A DNA stretch of 38,122 nucleotides, taken from Acidiphilium iwatense (GTDB taxonomy: Bacteria; Pseudomonadota; Alphaproteobacteria; Acetobacterales; Acetobacteraceae). The notes below the pieces were generated by a model, which did no database searches, was not told the origin of the DNA, and was given only the letters and a program-made list of their open reading frames with translations. This document shows, one piece after another, positions 7,567 through 15,552 of the stretch. A program made the translations under genes and the position numbers. The stretch lies in the NCBI RefSeq assembly GCF_021556475.1, contig NZ_JAKGBZ010000035.1, forward strand, positions 1 to 38,122, given 5' to 3'. Numbering within the stretch: position 1 is the first letter of the stretch; each line of letters begins with the position of its first letter.

Positions 7567-9669
7567 TTATTCGGCGGCAAAGGCGTGTGGCAGGGGCTCG
7601 TCGGTGTTGGAACTCGCCTCGTTCTCACCTGCGAGGAAGGCCGGCAGCGCCTCAGCTTCGGTTTCAACTTGTCCGGTTGGCCCCGCGCCGGGTTCGGCGC
7701 CGGTCTGGCGCAGCGGCTCGGGCAGCCAGCCGGTGCCATCGAGCAGCCGCTCGGCCTCGTTCGCCATATCCGGCTTCTTGAGATGATCGATGAGCTGCGT
7801 CGCAGCCTCGCCCTTTGCCTCTCGCACGGCCTCGAGAATACGCGCCTTGGTGACCCGGCCGAGATAATTGTCGACCGTCGGTCGCCATCCCGCCACAACC
7901 ATGTCGAGGCTGACGGCCTGGGCGAGCCGGTCGCCGTGGGCGATGGCATCCGGCCGGCGATGCCACGGCTCCTTCACGACATTGACCGTCAGGCCGGCGC
8001 AATGGGCGAACAGGTTTTCACGGCTGTCGCCGTCGAACGCCATGAGCACACCCCAGAGACCGGCAGGATCTTCGGGCAGTTGCCGCATCCAGGTCGCATG
8101 ACGCGCGTCGACCGCCCTGGCCGCGGCGGTATCGGCAAGGCCGGGCGCCTGGACGCCGAAGTTCGCGCTCTTCGCGGTAATCTCGAGACACGTATTTGAC
8201 GCATGGCGGTAGAAGCCCTGCAGGCACAGTGCATGCAGGACCGCGATGAAGGCCGTGCCCGGATCGTTGGCGAGCGCGTCCCGCAACGCCAGCGTCCGGT
8301 GGGCGGTCAGCTCGGTAACGAGACGGTCGGCCAGCGGCTTGATGCCGTCGTCTTCTTCGGGGATTTCGGCATCGGGCGCCGCCTCGCCGCCGGTGGCGAT
8401 CGCGGCAGCCCGGACGGTGTTATCCGTGGCGTCACTGGCAGGCGGATCGCCATCGGTACCACCATCGGTTTCCGCTTCGGCCGCGACGGGCGTCTCGTCT
8501 TCCGGCCGAACATAGCCGCGCTCGATCCGCGATCCGCCATCGCCGTCGATGCTGAGAAACACGCCCGCACGCGCGATGTCGGCCGGGTCGTAGACCACCG
8601 GGCGGTTGTCGAAGGCTTCGAGTTCGGTCTCGATCTCGCCGAGGCGCTGGTCGATCGCGTCGGGCAGTTCCTCGGCCTCGGCATAGTCGGCTTCGAGCTT
8701 GCCATATTCGGCGCGCAATGCATCGTAGCGTACCTGCTCGTCCCCGGTGAATGCAACGGTCTGCCCAGTGAGACGGCGCAGGCGGGCGGCATGGCCATAG
8801 GGGAACTCGATCCCGATTTCGATCCATTTCCAGCCTTCGGCGCGGATCGCCTCTGCCTCGGCAGCCAGCTTCTCGGTGACGAGCCGGTCGAGCAGTGCCG
8901 TATCCTGCAGCCAGCCACCCTGGTCCTGCTCGAACAGATCGCGCATCACCACGCCGCCGGCTGCTTCATAGGATTCCAAACCGACAAACTGGACCCGCTT
9001 GTCCGAGGCGCGGATCGCGCCCTCGGTGAGGTGACGGCGGATGGCATACGGTTCCTTGTTGTAGGACCGTGCGAGCGCCTCCCACACCTGCTCCTGGCGC
9101 ACATGGTCGTTGGTGACGGTAAAGGCCATCAGCTGTTCCAATGTCATCTCGTCGTCGACGTAGACATCGAGAAGCCTGGGCGAGACGGCGGCGAGCTTGA
9201 GCCGCTGTTTTACCACGCCGGGGGCAACGAAGAACCGGGCCGCGATCTCTTCCTCGCCGAACCCCGCATCGCGCAAGGTCTGGAAGGCACGGAACTGATC
9301 GAGCGGATGCAGCGGCGCACGCTGGACGTTCTCGGCAAGCGAATCCTCCTCCGCGATGCCGCCCTCGCGCACGACGCACGGTACCGGCTGGGTCTTCGCC
9401 ATGCGCTTCTGTTTGACCAGCAACTCAAGGGCGCGGAACCGCCGGCCGCCGGCCGGCACCTCGTAGATGCCGGTTTCCACGCCGTCTGCGTCGCGCACCG
9501 GGCGCACGCTCAGGCTTTGCAGCAGGGTGCGGCGGGCAATATCCTCCGCCAATTCGCCGATCGAGATTCCGGTCTTCACGCGGCGGACATTGGCCTGGGA
9601 CAGGACCAGCTTGTTGAAAGGTATGTTTTCGGACCGGCTCAGGACGATTTTGGGGTCGGTGTTGGCCAT
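7567..9669 (-). CDS. parB: ParB/RepB/Spo0J-family protein
   Basis: A 700-residue protein whose N-terminal ParB-type CTPase/DNA-clamp domain (about residues 12-120) shows GGRRFRA (74-80) and ENVQR (113-117). A helix-turn-helix region follows (about 138-170). The remaining 500 residues are acidic and coiled in places, much longer than chromosomal ParB (about 300), which is typical of large plasmid versions. No parA gene lies beside it, so it may act in plasmid gene regulation or DNA clamping rather than classical partition. The ATG at 9669 was chosen because GGAG stands nine bases before it and the conserved region starts directly after. It is intact. Confidence 0.85.
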   Translation of the reverse strand: MANTDPKIVLSRSENIPFNKLVLSQANVRRVKTGISIGELAEDIARRTLLQSLSVRPVRDADGVETGIYEVPAGGRRFRALELLVKQKRMAKTQPVPCVVREGGIAEEDSLAENVQRAPLHPLDQFRAFQTLRDAGFGEEEIAARFFVAPGVVKQRLKLAAVSPRLLDVYVDDEMTLEQLMAFTVTNDHVRQEQVWEALARSYNKEPYAIRRHLTEGAIRASDKRVQFVGLESYEAAGGVVMRDLFEQDQGGWLQDTALLDRLVTEKLAAEAEAIRAEGWKWIEIGIEFPYGHAARLRRLTGQTVAFTGDEQVRYDALRAEYGKLEADYAEAEELPDAIDQRLGEIETELEAFDNRPVVYDPADIARAGVFLSIDGDGGSRIERGYVRPEDETPVAAEAETDGGTDGDPPASDATDNTVRAAAIATGGEAAPDAEIPEEDDGIKPLADRLVTELTAHRTLALRDALANDPGTAFIAVLHALCLQGFYRHASNTCLEITAKSANFGVQAPGLADTAAARAVDARHATWMRQLPEDPAGLWGVLMAFDGDSRENLFAHCAGLTVNVVKEPWHRRPDAIAHGDRLAQAVSLDMVVAGWRPTVDNYLGRVTKARILEAVREAKGEAATQLIDHLKKPDMANEAERLLDGTGWLPEPLRQTGAEPGAGPTGQVETEAEALPAFLAGENEASSNTDEPLPHAFAAE

Positions 9670-9764
9670 GGGGCAATCTCCAGGAACGGGCCGGCCGGAG
9701 CCTCTCTCTCGGCCTCCAAACCCGTCAGCCGAACCCCTCCGCCCTCTGCCTTTTATGGGGTGGG

Positions 9765-10433
9765 TCAAGAACCGCGTTTCCGGGGAAGGACGACGGCTGA
9801 ACAGCCCCCGCCTGTATTCAAGGCGCGCACGATCGGCGCCGGCGCAGCGCCGCTGGCGCGCGGGTCGAAGCCGACGATCCCTTGTGTCAGCAGCAGTCCC
9901 CGAATGCGGTTGGTATGCGCGGTGCAGTCGCAAACCAAGCTCTGCCGTTCCCGTACGAGCCGACGGTGGTCCTCCTGCTCCACGCTAGGAACGTTGACGG
10001 CGCTGAGCACCTGGTCCTCGCCCCTGTTGTAGGCCATCAGCGCACGGATCATCGCCTTCGCGTCGATCCGATCCGTCTTCGCGCGCTTGGCGCGTCGGTT
10101 GACCAGCAGGCTGGAAGGGTCGATCACCAAGACAAGGAGCCCGGCGGCGGCGAGCCGGCGGTAAAGCCAGAAGCCTTCGTACCCGGCTTCGTAACAGCAC
10201 AGGACCGGCACGTCCGCGATGCCGACGACGGCGGCGGCACGAGATCGGAGCCGCTCGACGAGAGCCAGCAAGGCGGCCGCGTCACCCCATTCGACGGTAT
10301 GAATTCCCACTTTGCTCGACGTGGGAATGTGAGTACCCACGACCCACTTCGACCGGCTCATCTCGATCGCGACGAAGATCGGATCGGTATTGATGGACGG
10401 AGCTGGGGCGGCGACTTCCTTCTCGGCAAACAT
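9765..10433 (-). pseudogene. IS110-family transposase, C-terminally truncated
   Basis: From the ATG at 10433 (GGAAGG seven bases upstream) the product shows the RuvC-like DEDD domain: FVAIEMSRSKWVVG, CYEAGYEGFWLYRRL and KTDRIDAKAMIRALMA. Similarity continues to about GIVGFDPRA near 9855. The serine-containing second domain (transposase_20) that should follow is absent, and the frame runs into unrelated sequence ending at 9765. A full protein of this family has about 330-400 residues. The element cannot transpose by itself. The breakpoint lies about 190 bases upstream of parB, so the truncation may have come with the joining of two regions. Confidence 0.8.
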
Positions 10434-10950
10434 GTTGAATCCTTCCAGAGATGAACCCCCCGCGTAGCCCGGTATGGCCGCGCTGCGCTCATCCCCATAG
10501 GATCTCTCCGATTTTGCGGCGGGTCTGTAGGCCGGGTAAGGCAAACACTCCTCGTCGATGGTGCAATACGGCCCATGTTCCGCCGCAGCGGCGACAACGA
10601 CGCAATTGATCGGGCGCCGATGACCAGAACGTCAGCTCGGGCCCGACATGCAAGGCGGCCTGCACCTGCAAAACTAAGGCGTAGCAAAGAACTAACTCTT
10701 GCATGGGTTGTTACGCGCTGTGGCGACCTGGAGGAGTGCCTCTGTCCCGAGCGGTCGATAACAGATCATGCGCACGTTTGCCCAATACCTAGTGAACAGC
10801 GATGGAACGAGACCGCATGAAAACTATTGATCGGCTCGGTTACCAAGCCTCGAATTCGCCGGGACACGAACTATAATTCAGGCTGCGACCATTAGCCTCC
10901 ACAACCTCATCGCGATGTTCGGAGCTTGGTTGGACTCTGTGATCTGCCGT
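10434..10950. other. Gene-free stretch upstream of the IS110 remnant
   Basis: I find no convincing gene here. The part next to the transposase start (10434 to about 10700) is where IS110-group elements carry their non-coding left end, which encodes the bridge RNA, so a relic of it may be present. I could not recognise its stem-loops by eye. The part from about 10700 to 10950 is lower in GC than its surroundings and holds nothing I can name. Confidence 0.3.
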
Positions 10951-11175
10951 TCAGTCGCTGCTTTCGTTTTCTGGTTGAACGAGTTCGACATGGCTGACTC
11001 CAAGCGCTTGCGCGAGTTCAAACAGCGTAATTATTGTTGGATTGCGACGACCGCGCTCGAGGCTACTCAGGTACTGTTGGCTAAACCCCGAACGAGCTTC
11101 AATTTCTTCCTGCGTCAGGCCCTTCGACCGACGCAGGCGGGCGAAATTCCGGCCAACCAGCTTACGCATATCCAT
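10951..11175 (-). CDS. Xre-family transcription regulator
   Basis: A 74-residue protein that is almost entirely one helix-turn-helix_3 domain (KLVGRNFARLRRSKGLTQEE through SLERGRRNPTIITLFELAQA). The motifs LTQEEIEARSGFSQQYLSSLERG are those of Cro/C1-type repressors. It probably regulates its own promoter and nearby mobile-element genes. ATGs at 11175 and 11169 are both possible, and neither has a strong ribosome-binding site. The charged tail PENESSD is a normal end. Confidence 0.85.
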   Translation of the reverse strand: MDMRKLVGRNFARLRRSKGLTQEEIEARSGFSQQYLSSLERGRRNPTIITLFELAQALGVSHVELVQPENESSD

Positions 11176-11193
11176 GCGCAACGGGTTGCCTGT

Positions 11194-11228
11194 TTACACA
11201 CTCTAAGTTTATCAACTATAATGTGTAA
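11194..11228. promoter_or_regulatory. Inverted repeat in the Xre promoter region
   Basis: TTACACA (11194-11200) and TGTGTAA (11222-11228) flank a 21-base AT-rich segment directly upstream of the Xre gene. Its position suits autoregulation by the small repressor. This is a prediction from symmetry only. The 345 bases from 11229 to the next gene hold nothing else I can support. Confidence 0.35.
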
Positions 11229-11573
11229 TCGGCCAGTACGGCGGTTTTAGCCGGGTCATGGTTGCCGTGGATTGCTCAAGGCAGCTCAATCAGCGCGCAA
11301 TAGGAGTGGTGCAAATGAACAGACCCACCGTCAGCACATGGATCATGAAATCACGTGGGGAGATACAGCAACGGCAAACGTCGGCTCCAACCGAGTCTCT
11401 GCACGCGTGGGCACTGGGAGCCGAGCCGAGTTGTCGACACGATGGCGGGTCACCTGCCAGAACATTCTACCTGTCGAATCAGGAAGGAAGCGGAGCAATA
11501 CGTCTGGCGTGGCTCCATGTGGTTGCACGTAATTATGAAATCGGCGAACAGCTTCATGTTGGGTCAATCTCCC

Positions 11574-11849
11574 ATGGCTGAACTGACCCCTGCGGTCACT
11601 GACCCGCTGATCTGGTCGGACCAGGTGACGCCATATGACCAGCAGCACTTCATCACATACGCGCGCCTCCTGGACGCGGAAGCGGAGCATGCGGATTGGC
11701 ACGACGTCGCGCGCATCGTCCTCCGGCTCGATCCCGAGAGTAACCCTGACGGGGCGCGTCGGTGCTGGCAGGCCCATCTCGCCCGCGCCAAATGGATCGT
11801 GACGACCGGCGTCAAGCAGATGGTCGAGCAGTCGGAGGAGACAGACTGA
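11574..11849 (+). CDS. Small DUF2285 (RovC-like) DNA-binding protein
   Basis: A protein of about 91 residues that matches the C-terminal DUF2285/RovC-type DNA-binding domain seen on integrative elements, recognised by VTPYDQQHFITYARLLDAEA, ADWHDVARIVL and GARRCWQAHLARAKWI. The start is uncertain: ATGs at 11535, 11556 and 11574 are in frame, and none has a clear ribosome-binding site. I use 11574 because the domain starts close to it. It converges with another RovC-like gene nine bases on. A regulatory role for mobile-element transfer genes is inferred. Confidence 0.65.
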   Translation: MAELTPAVTDPLIWSDQVTPYDQQHFITYARLLDAEAEHADWHDVARIVLRLDPESNPDGARRCWQAHLARAKWIVTTGVKQMVEQSEETD

Positions 11850-11858
11850 AGACGCGTT

Positions 11859-12729
11859 TCAGCGCAGCAGCGCCTGATAGCCGCCGTTGACCATCCGATG
11901 CCCACCCCGCACAAGCCGCTGGACACGCAAGCGAAGGCAATCCGATCCCCTGCCCCAGTTCTGGCGGACCATAGTCCCGCTGAAGAGCGCGAACGCGATG
12001 TCGCGATGGTGGGCCCCGTCCTGCAAAGCGTCATGGGCCCGCAACGCCGCGATCCAGCGTGGCGCCCGTGGCTCACGCGGGTACAGATGACGGGCGAACC
12101 GGCCCAGCCGATTCAGGGATACCAAGCGGCGTAAGCTCATGATCCTGCCATCGATGCCGCCAAGCCCGTCAAGCAGGTAACTGAGGCGGACAGGACCATG
12201 GCAAAGCGTGCCGCGCGCGACATCAATGCGAATACGGCGATATCCGTCCGAAAGAACAACGTGTTCACCACCACCTGATCCAATGACGGCCGTTGCCATG
12301 CCAGCGAAACGTGCGAGATCAAACGCATCTGGATTCCCGGCCGCGGCCGGAATCGCCTCGGCGGTCAGAACCGAAGCGTCATGCCGCGCGTCCCAGATAA
12401 GCCGCGCCCGCACGGCGGGACAATCGGCCGCCTCCGCGAAAGCACAGCCCCCAGGCAGGGGCGCGATCATGCGCCGCCGCGGCGAGTTGAATTGGCCGAA
12501 TGGTGCCGGCTAAAGCGTTGGTTTCCGAACTGATTGCGTTCCCTTGGTCAACCTCACCGACATAGTCGCGATGACGCCGCAGCCACTCCCAGGCCCAGCC
12601 GGCACGATCAAGATCCAGCAGATGCCGATAATCGTCCGGATTACGCCAGTCGGGCTTTGCCTTTGCACCAGCTACCTCGTGTTTCGTCCATCGGTGGCTT
12701 CCGCTCCGGCCCCGAATATCCGGCATCAT
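11859..12729 (-). pseudogene. RovC-like (DUF6499/DUF2285) regulator, frameshifted
   Basis: The upstream frame, starting at 12729, carries the N-terminal module (PDWRNPDDYRHLLDLDRAG, WAWEWLRRHRDYV) and ends in a wrong-frame tail after GLCF. The downstream frame carries the DUF2285 part (FAEAADCPAVRARLIWDA, GGGEHVVLSDGYRRIRIDVA) to a stop at 11859. Removing one base (the extra C of TTTCGCGG, plus-strand position about 12438) would give one protein of about 289 residues. The start ATG overlaps the stop of the dioxygenase gene (ATGA), so it was or is translated from the same transcript. The defect may be real or a sequencing error. Confidence 0.65.
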
Positions 12730-13646
12730 GGATCGGAATGAGCGGCCGGCTGCGTCGCATCGTCAGACGCCGTTTGTTCCGCCAGGTATCCGTCCAGTGC
12801 GGCCTGCTGATCCGGCCGCAAAGCATCGGTCGCAGCGAGATAATCGGGCGGATTGTCCCCGAGTAGCACCGCTGGTGACTGACCTTCATAATTGCCGAGA
12901 TTGGGCCGGTGCAGGCTGTAGCCCACGAGGGCGGCGAGTTCCGGATCGAAATGCCGGGCGATCGCGGGCGGGTAGCACAGCCACTGATTTTCGAATGGTT
13001 TCAGCCAGCCGAGGCAGTAGCTGATGATGATCCCGCGCCGGATCGAAGTGGATCTGTTCGCACCCGCGCCATGCAACGTCGATCCCAGGAAAACCAGCGC
13101 CGCGCCGGGCGCCATTTCTGCCACGATTGGATCACCCTGGGGTGGCAATTCAAGTGCTGCCCGATCGTGACTACCCGGCCAGACCAGCGTCGCACCGTTC
13201 TCGGCGGTAAAATCGCTCAGTGGCCAGATGACGTTGAGCAGATATTGCATCTGCCCCTTTGCCCCTTGCCACATATCCTGATCCCGATGCGGATACTGGG
13301 CAGGGGCGTCTGGATAGATTTCGATGGCCTGAGTCAGATTCAGATTGAAACAGTCGCACCAGGACCCCAGCGCGTTCCTCGCCATCTCGAGGATGAACGG
13401 GTGCCGAATGAGATCGGCTACGGTATCCGCTCGCCGCAGGAGGGCGCCAAAGCGTTTGGTGCGGCGCCCGTAGAATCCGCCTTTGCAGAACGGAGTACGC
13501 GCAAACCGATCATCGAGTTCGTCATTCAACGCCTTCACGGTTGTCTGCGGAACCGAATCAGGAATGATGCAGTACCCATCATCAAGGAGGCGCACCGTCC
13601 AAAGATTGATCGCCGTGGATGACGGCTTTTGCAGTGAAGTTGTCAT
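12726..13646 (-). CDS. Phytanoyl-CoA dioxygenase (PhyH) family oxygenase
   Basis: A 306-residue Fe(II)/2-oxoglutarate oxygenase. The metal triad is visible as H120-x-D122 (YPHRDQD) and H192 (GSTLHGAG), with R203 or R204 suited to bind 2-oxoglutarate. No signal peptide is present, so it is cytoplasmic. The ATG at 13646 shares its A with the luxI stop (TGATG), and a GTG at 13649 is a second choice. This tight coupling right behind a LuxI-type synthase suggests a role in quorum sensing. It might hydroxylate an acyl-homoserine lactone or its acyl precursor, or make a regulated product. That role is inference. Its stop overlaps the following RovC-like start. Confidence 0.85.
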   Translation of the reverse strand: MTTSLQKPSSTAINLWTVRLLDDGYCIIPDSVPQTTVKALNDELDDRFARTPFCKGGFYGRRTKRFGALLRRADTVADLIRHPFILEMARNALGSWCDCFNLNLTQAIEIYPDAPAQYPHRDQDMWQGAKGQMQYLLNVIWPLSDFTAENGATLVWPGSHDRAALELPPQGDPIVAEMAPGAALVFLGSTLHGAGANRSTSIRRGIIISYCLGWLKPFENQWLCYPPAIARHFDPELAALVGYSLHRPNLGNYEGQSPAVLLGDNPPDYLAATDALRPDQQAALDGYLAEQTASDDATQPAAHSDP

Positions 13647-14278
13647 CACATGTCTCCGAAAATTGGTTCAACGCCGGCACGCTTACCGATCGCCGTCGCG
13701 GAATAGATACCGGTGGCGCGAAGCCGGTGCGGAGTCGCCTCGTCGATATCGATGCGAAACGCACCGATCATCGAGCCGTTGACAATCCGAGGCGATCCCA
13801 GCACCTCGCACCGCCATCCCATTGCTAAAATCCGGGAGAGGAACCGTGCGCTGACGACACCGGTGAACGTCTGAATGCCGTGTGCCAGCGCGTAATCGAC
13901 CATGGCCGTAATCAGTTGGTTTCGAATATGAAGACGCTCGACCGCCGGAAGCCGGGGGCTGAGGCAAAGGCGGGTAATCTCGGCGGTGCAGGAGTCCGCC
14001 GGAACTCCATGCTCGCACAAATCGGGAAAAACGCTGCCGAGGAGATGAGGGCGATCGGCACGCAGCAGGCGCAGTGAGCCTCGATGATCGCCATTCTGGT
14101 CTGTGATCAGAAGATAGACTGCCGTGGTATCGTCGAACTGGTCGATCTCAAAACGGCCATTACTGACAGGAAGGTTCCATTTGAAAAGATCAACGAACAC
14201 ACGCTTGCGATCTTCGAACATCGAGTCCAGTTGCCTGGCAAACTGCCCCCTGTTCGCACCTGTGATGATATCCAACAT
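13646..14278 (-). CDS. luxI: LuxI-family acyl-homoserine lactone synthase
   Basis: This 210-residue protein carries the LuxI invariant residues at nearly canonical positions: R24, F28, W34, D46, D49, R70, F84, E100 and R103. It should make an N-acyl-homoserine lactone from S-adenosylmethionine and an acyl carrier protein or CoA. The acyl chain cannot be predicted. The ATG at 14278 has GGGGAG eight bases upstream; a longer TTG start at 14308 would bypass it and is unlikely. The gene lies 56 bases after luxR and is coupled to the oxygenase gene behind it. An inverted repeat covers its ribosome-binding site. Confidence 0.9.
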   Translation of the reverse strand: MLDIITGANRGQFARQLDSMFEDRKRVFVDLFKWNLPVSNGRFEIDQFDDTTAVYLLITDQNGDHRGSLRLLRADRPHLLGSVFPDLCEHGVPADSCTAEITRLCLSPRLPAVERLHIRNQLITAMVDYALAHGIQTFTGVVSARFLSRILAMGWRCEVLGSPRIVNGSMIGAFRIDIDEATPHRLRATGIYSATAIGKRAGVEPIFGDM

Positions 14279-14283
14279 TTTCC

Positions 14284-14316
14284 GGTCTCCCCACTTGTCG
14301 TCAAGCAAGGGAGACC
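14284..14316. promoter_or_regulatory. Dyad covering the luxI ribosome-binding site
   Basis: GGTCTCCC (14284-14291) pairs exactly with GGGAGACC (14309-14316), and inside it CTTG and CAAG form a second short pair. The element lies in the 56 bases between luxR and luxI and contains the luxI Shine-Dalgarno sequence in one arm. It may be a LuxR-binding site, although it does not match the classical 20-bp lux box, or an RNA hairpin that limits luxI translation. Confidence 0.5.
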
Positions 14317-14334
14317 AGACTGAACCACCAGCGA

Positions 14335-15138
14335 CTATTCCCGCTTCGGCGGGAATTGCCAGGACAAGGCTTCAACGAAGCTGATTTGACCGTCGAAAAT
14401 AGCGTGGACGGCGAGCGGCAAACGCTTGGTCACCCCATAACGCCCGCGCGCCATATCAAGATGCTGGGAGACGGTTTCTTCGCTCAATCCCAAAATGCGA
14501 CCAATCTCCCAATCGGTCTTGCCCCTGATCGCCCAGATTAGGCAGTCGCGCTGGCGCGGTGTCAGGTGCCGTGGACGTTTCTGGGACATCGAACCCAATC
14601 CGTTTAGGCGCCGCGCCGCCTGAAACGCGAAGGCTCCAATCAGCTGCGCGAGCAAAAGATTCCGGACGGGCGGCCTGTGACCTCGGCGCATCGCGAAGGA
14701 GCAGGAACCGCTGCTTTCGCCCGGTATGTTCGCCGGCACCGTGAAACCATCACCGATACCGTGCCTGGCCGCGTTCTCCAGGATCGATCGCTGTCGGGTC
14801 GTCATCGCAATCATTCGTGGTACTTCGGCCCATTCAAACCCGAGGTTAGTGGTCAGGCAGGCATGAATAATCGGGTCGTGGGCATATAGGCTTTCCTCGA
14901 CGAAACACTGCGCCCAGGAGTCCGGATAATTTTCCAGATGGATGACGTTATGCGATGGGCAACGCAGATCGACGTGGTTGACCAATGCGAAAAAATCAAA
15001 GCCGATCTCGACGGTGATCTCTTCCATGAGCCGAAAGAGGTCGGCTTCAGCTTGTGTGGTCCTTGCTTGATCTATGAATGACTGGGTTATTTCAAGACGC
15101 GACACGATTGATCTTTTGGATCTTGGGTAGAGGATCAT
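14335..15138 (-). CDS. luxR: LuxR-family quorum-sensing regulator
   Basis: A protein of up to 267 residues with an autoinducer-binding domain (about residues 20-175) and a C-terminal LuxR helix-turn-helix (about 192-250: LTPRQRDCLIWAIRGKTDWE and following). Key ligand-pocket residues are present as YPDSW (71-75), DP (88-89) and W103. It should respond to the product of the adjacent luxI. A GTG at 15105 (VSRLEITQSF) is an alternative start, and no start has a strong ribosome-binding site. It overlaps the end of a small upstream frame. It is intact. Confidence 0.88.
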   Translation of the reverse strand: MILYPRSKRSIVSRLEITQSFIDQARTTQAEADLFRLMEEITVEIGFDFFALVNHVDLRCPSHNVIHLENYPDSWAQCFVEESLYAHDPIIHACLTTNLGFEWAEVPRMIAMTTRQRSILENAARHGIGDGFTVPANIPGESSGSCSFAMRRGHRPPVRNLLLAQLIGAFAFQAARRLNGLGSMSQKRPRHLTPRQRDCLIWAIRGKTDWEIGRILGLSEETVSQHLDMARGRYGVTKRLPLAVHAIFDGQISFVEALSWQFPPKRE

Positions 15139-15352
15139 AAAGCTCGGTAAACGGCAGTCTCTCTTCGGTCATCGGGTTCTCCAGGTTCAGGTTGAAGTCC
15201 CGCAACTCCACCATAACCCGCCAATCCGATGGCCCCCCACTTCGCACCATTACCAATTCCAAAGGTCTACCACCAGCGCGGATATTACCATAATCGGCCC
15301 AAGCGATCGGCTCGTCTCGTAGAGCTAGTTGTATCCGCCATAAGCTCGCCAC
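15092..15352 (-). CDS. Small hypothetical protein upstream of luxR
   Basis: An 86-residue frame (GTG start) whose codons look coding and whose product has a sensible composition (LALRDEPIAWADYGNI, DWRVMVELRDFNLNLE). I do not recognise it. It has no signal peptide or membrane segment. It overlaps the luxR start region by up to 47 bases, so the two may be translated together. The start is doubtful, and the gene may be the truncated end of a longer protein. The 200 bases between here and the porin gene hold only a tight palindrome, AGGGCGC/GCGCCCT at 15442-15456, and nothing else I can name. Confidence 0.4.
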   Translation of the reverse strand: MASLWRIQLALRDEPIAWADYGNIRAGGRPLELVMVRSGGPSDWRVMVELRDFNLNLENPMTEERLPFTELYDPLPKIQKINRVAS

Positions 15353-15552
15353 GCTGGGCCCGGAATTGCGCCGTCATTGACAGATCAACCCGGGCAGCAC
15401 GACGTGGCGCGATGGACTGAAGGTTTTATCGATCGGACTGGAGGGCGCAGCGCCCTTCGGTACCAGTTCGACGATCACGGCCCCCTTCAATAACCAGCCC
15501 GCCTTCGGCGCCGGCTGGCATAGTGGTGCCTTTGATCCACAGGCGCACCGAT

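Noticed and set aside
8203-10032. 609-codon plus-strand open frame opposite parB
   Set aside because: The minus strand encodes a clear ParB protein over most of this stretch; the plus frame has no ribosome-binding site or known domain.
10489-10704. 71-codon minus-strand frame rich in Cys and Arg
   Set aside because: No recognised domain and no good start; it probably lies in the non-coding end of the IS110 relic.
14279-14334. Classical lux box
   Set aside because: The dyad has the right place, but its sequence and length do not match the ACCTGT...ACAGGT type box.
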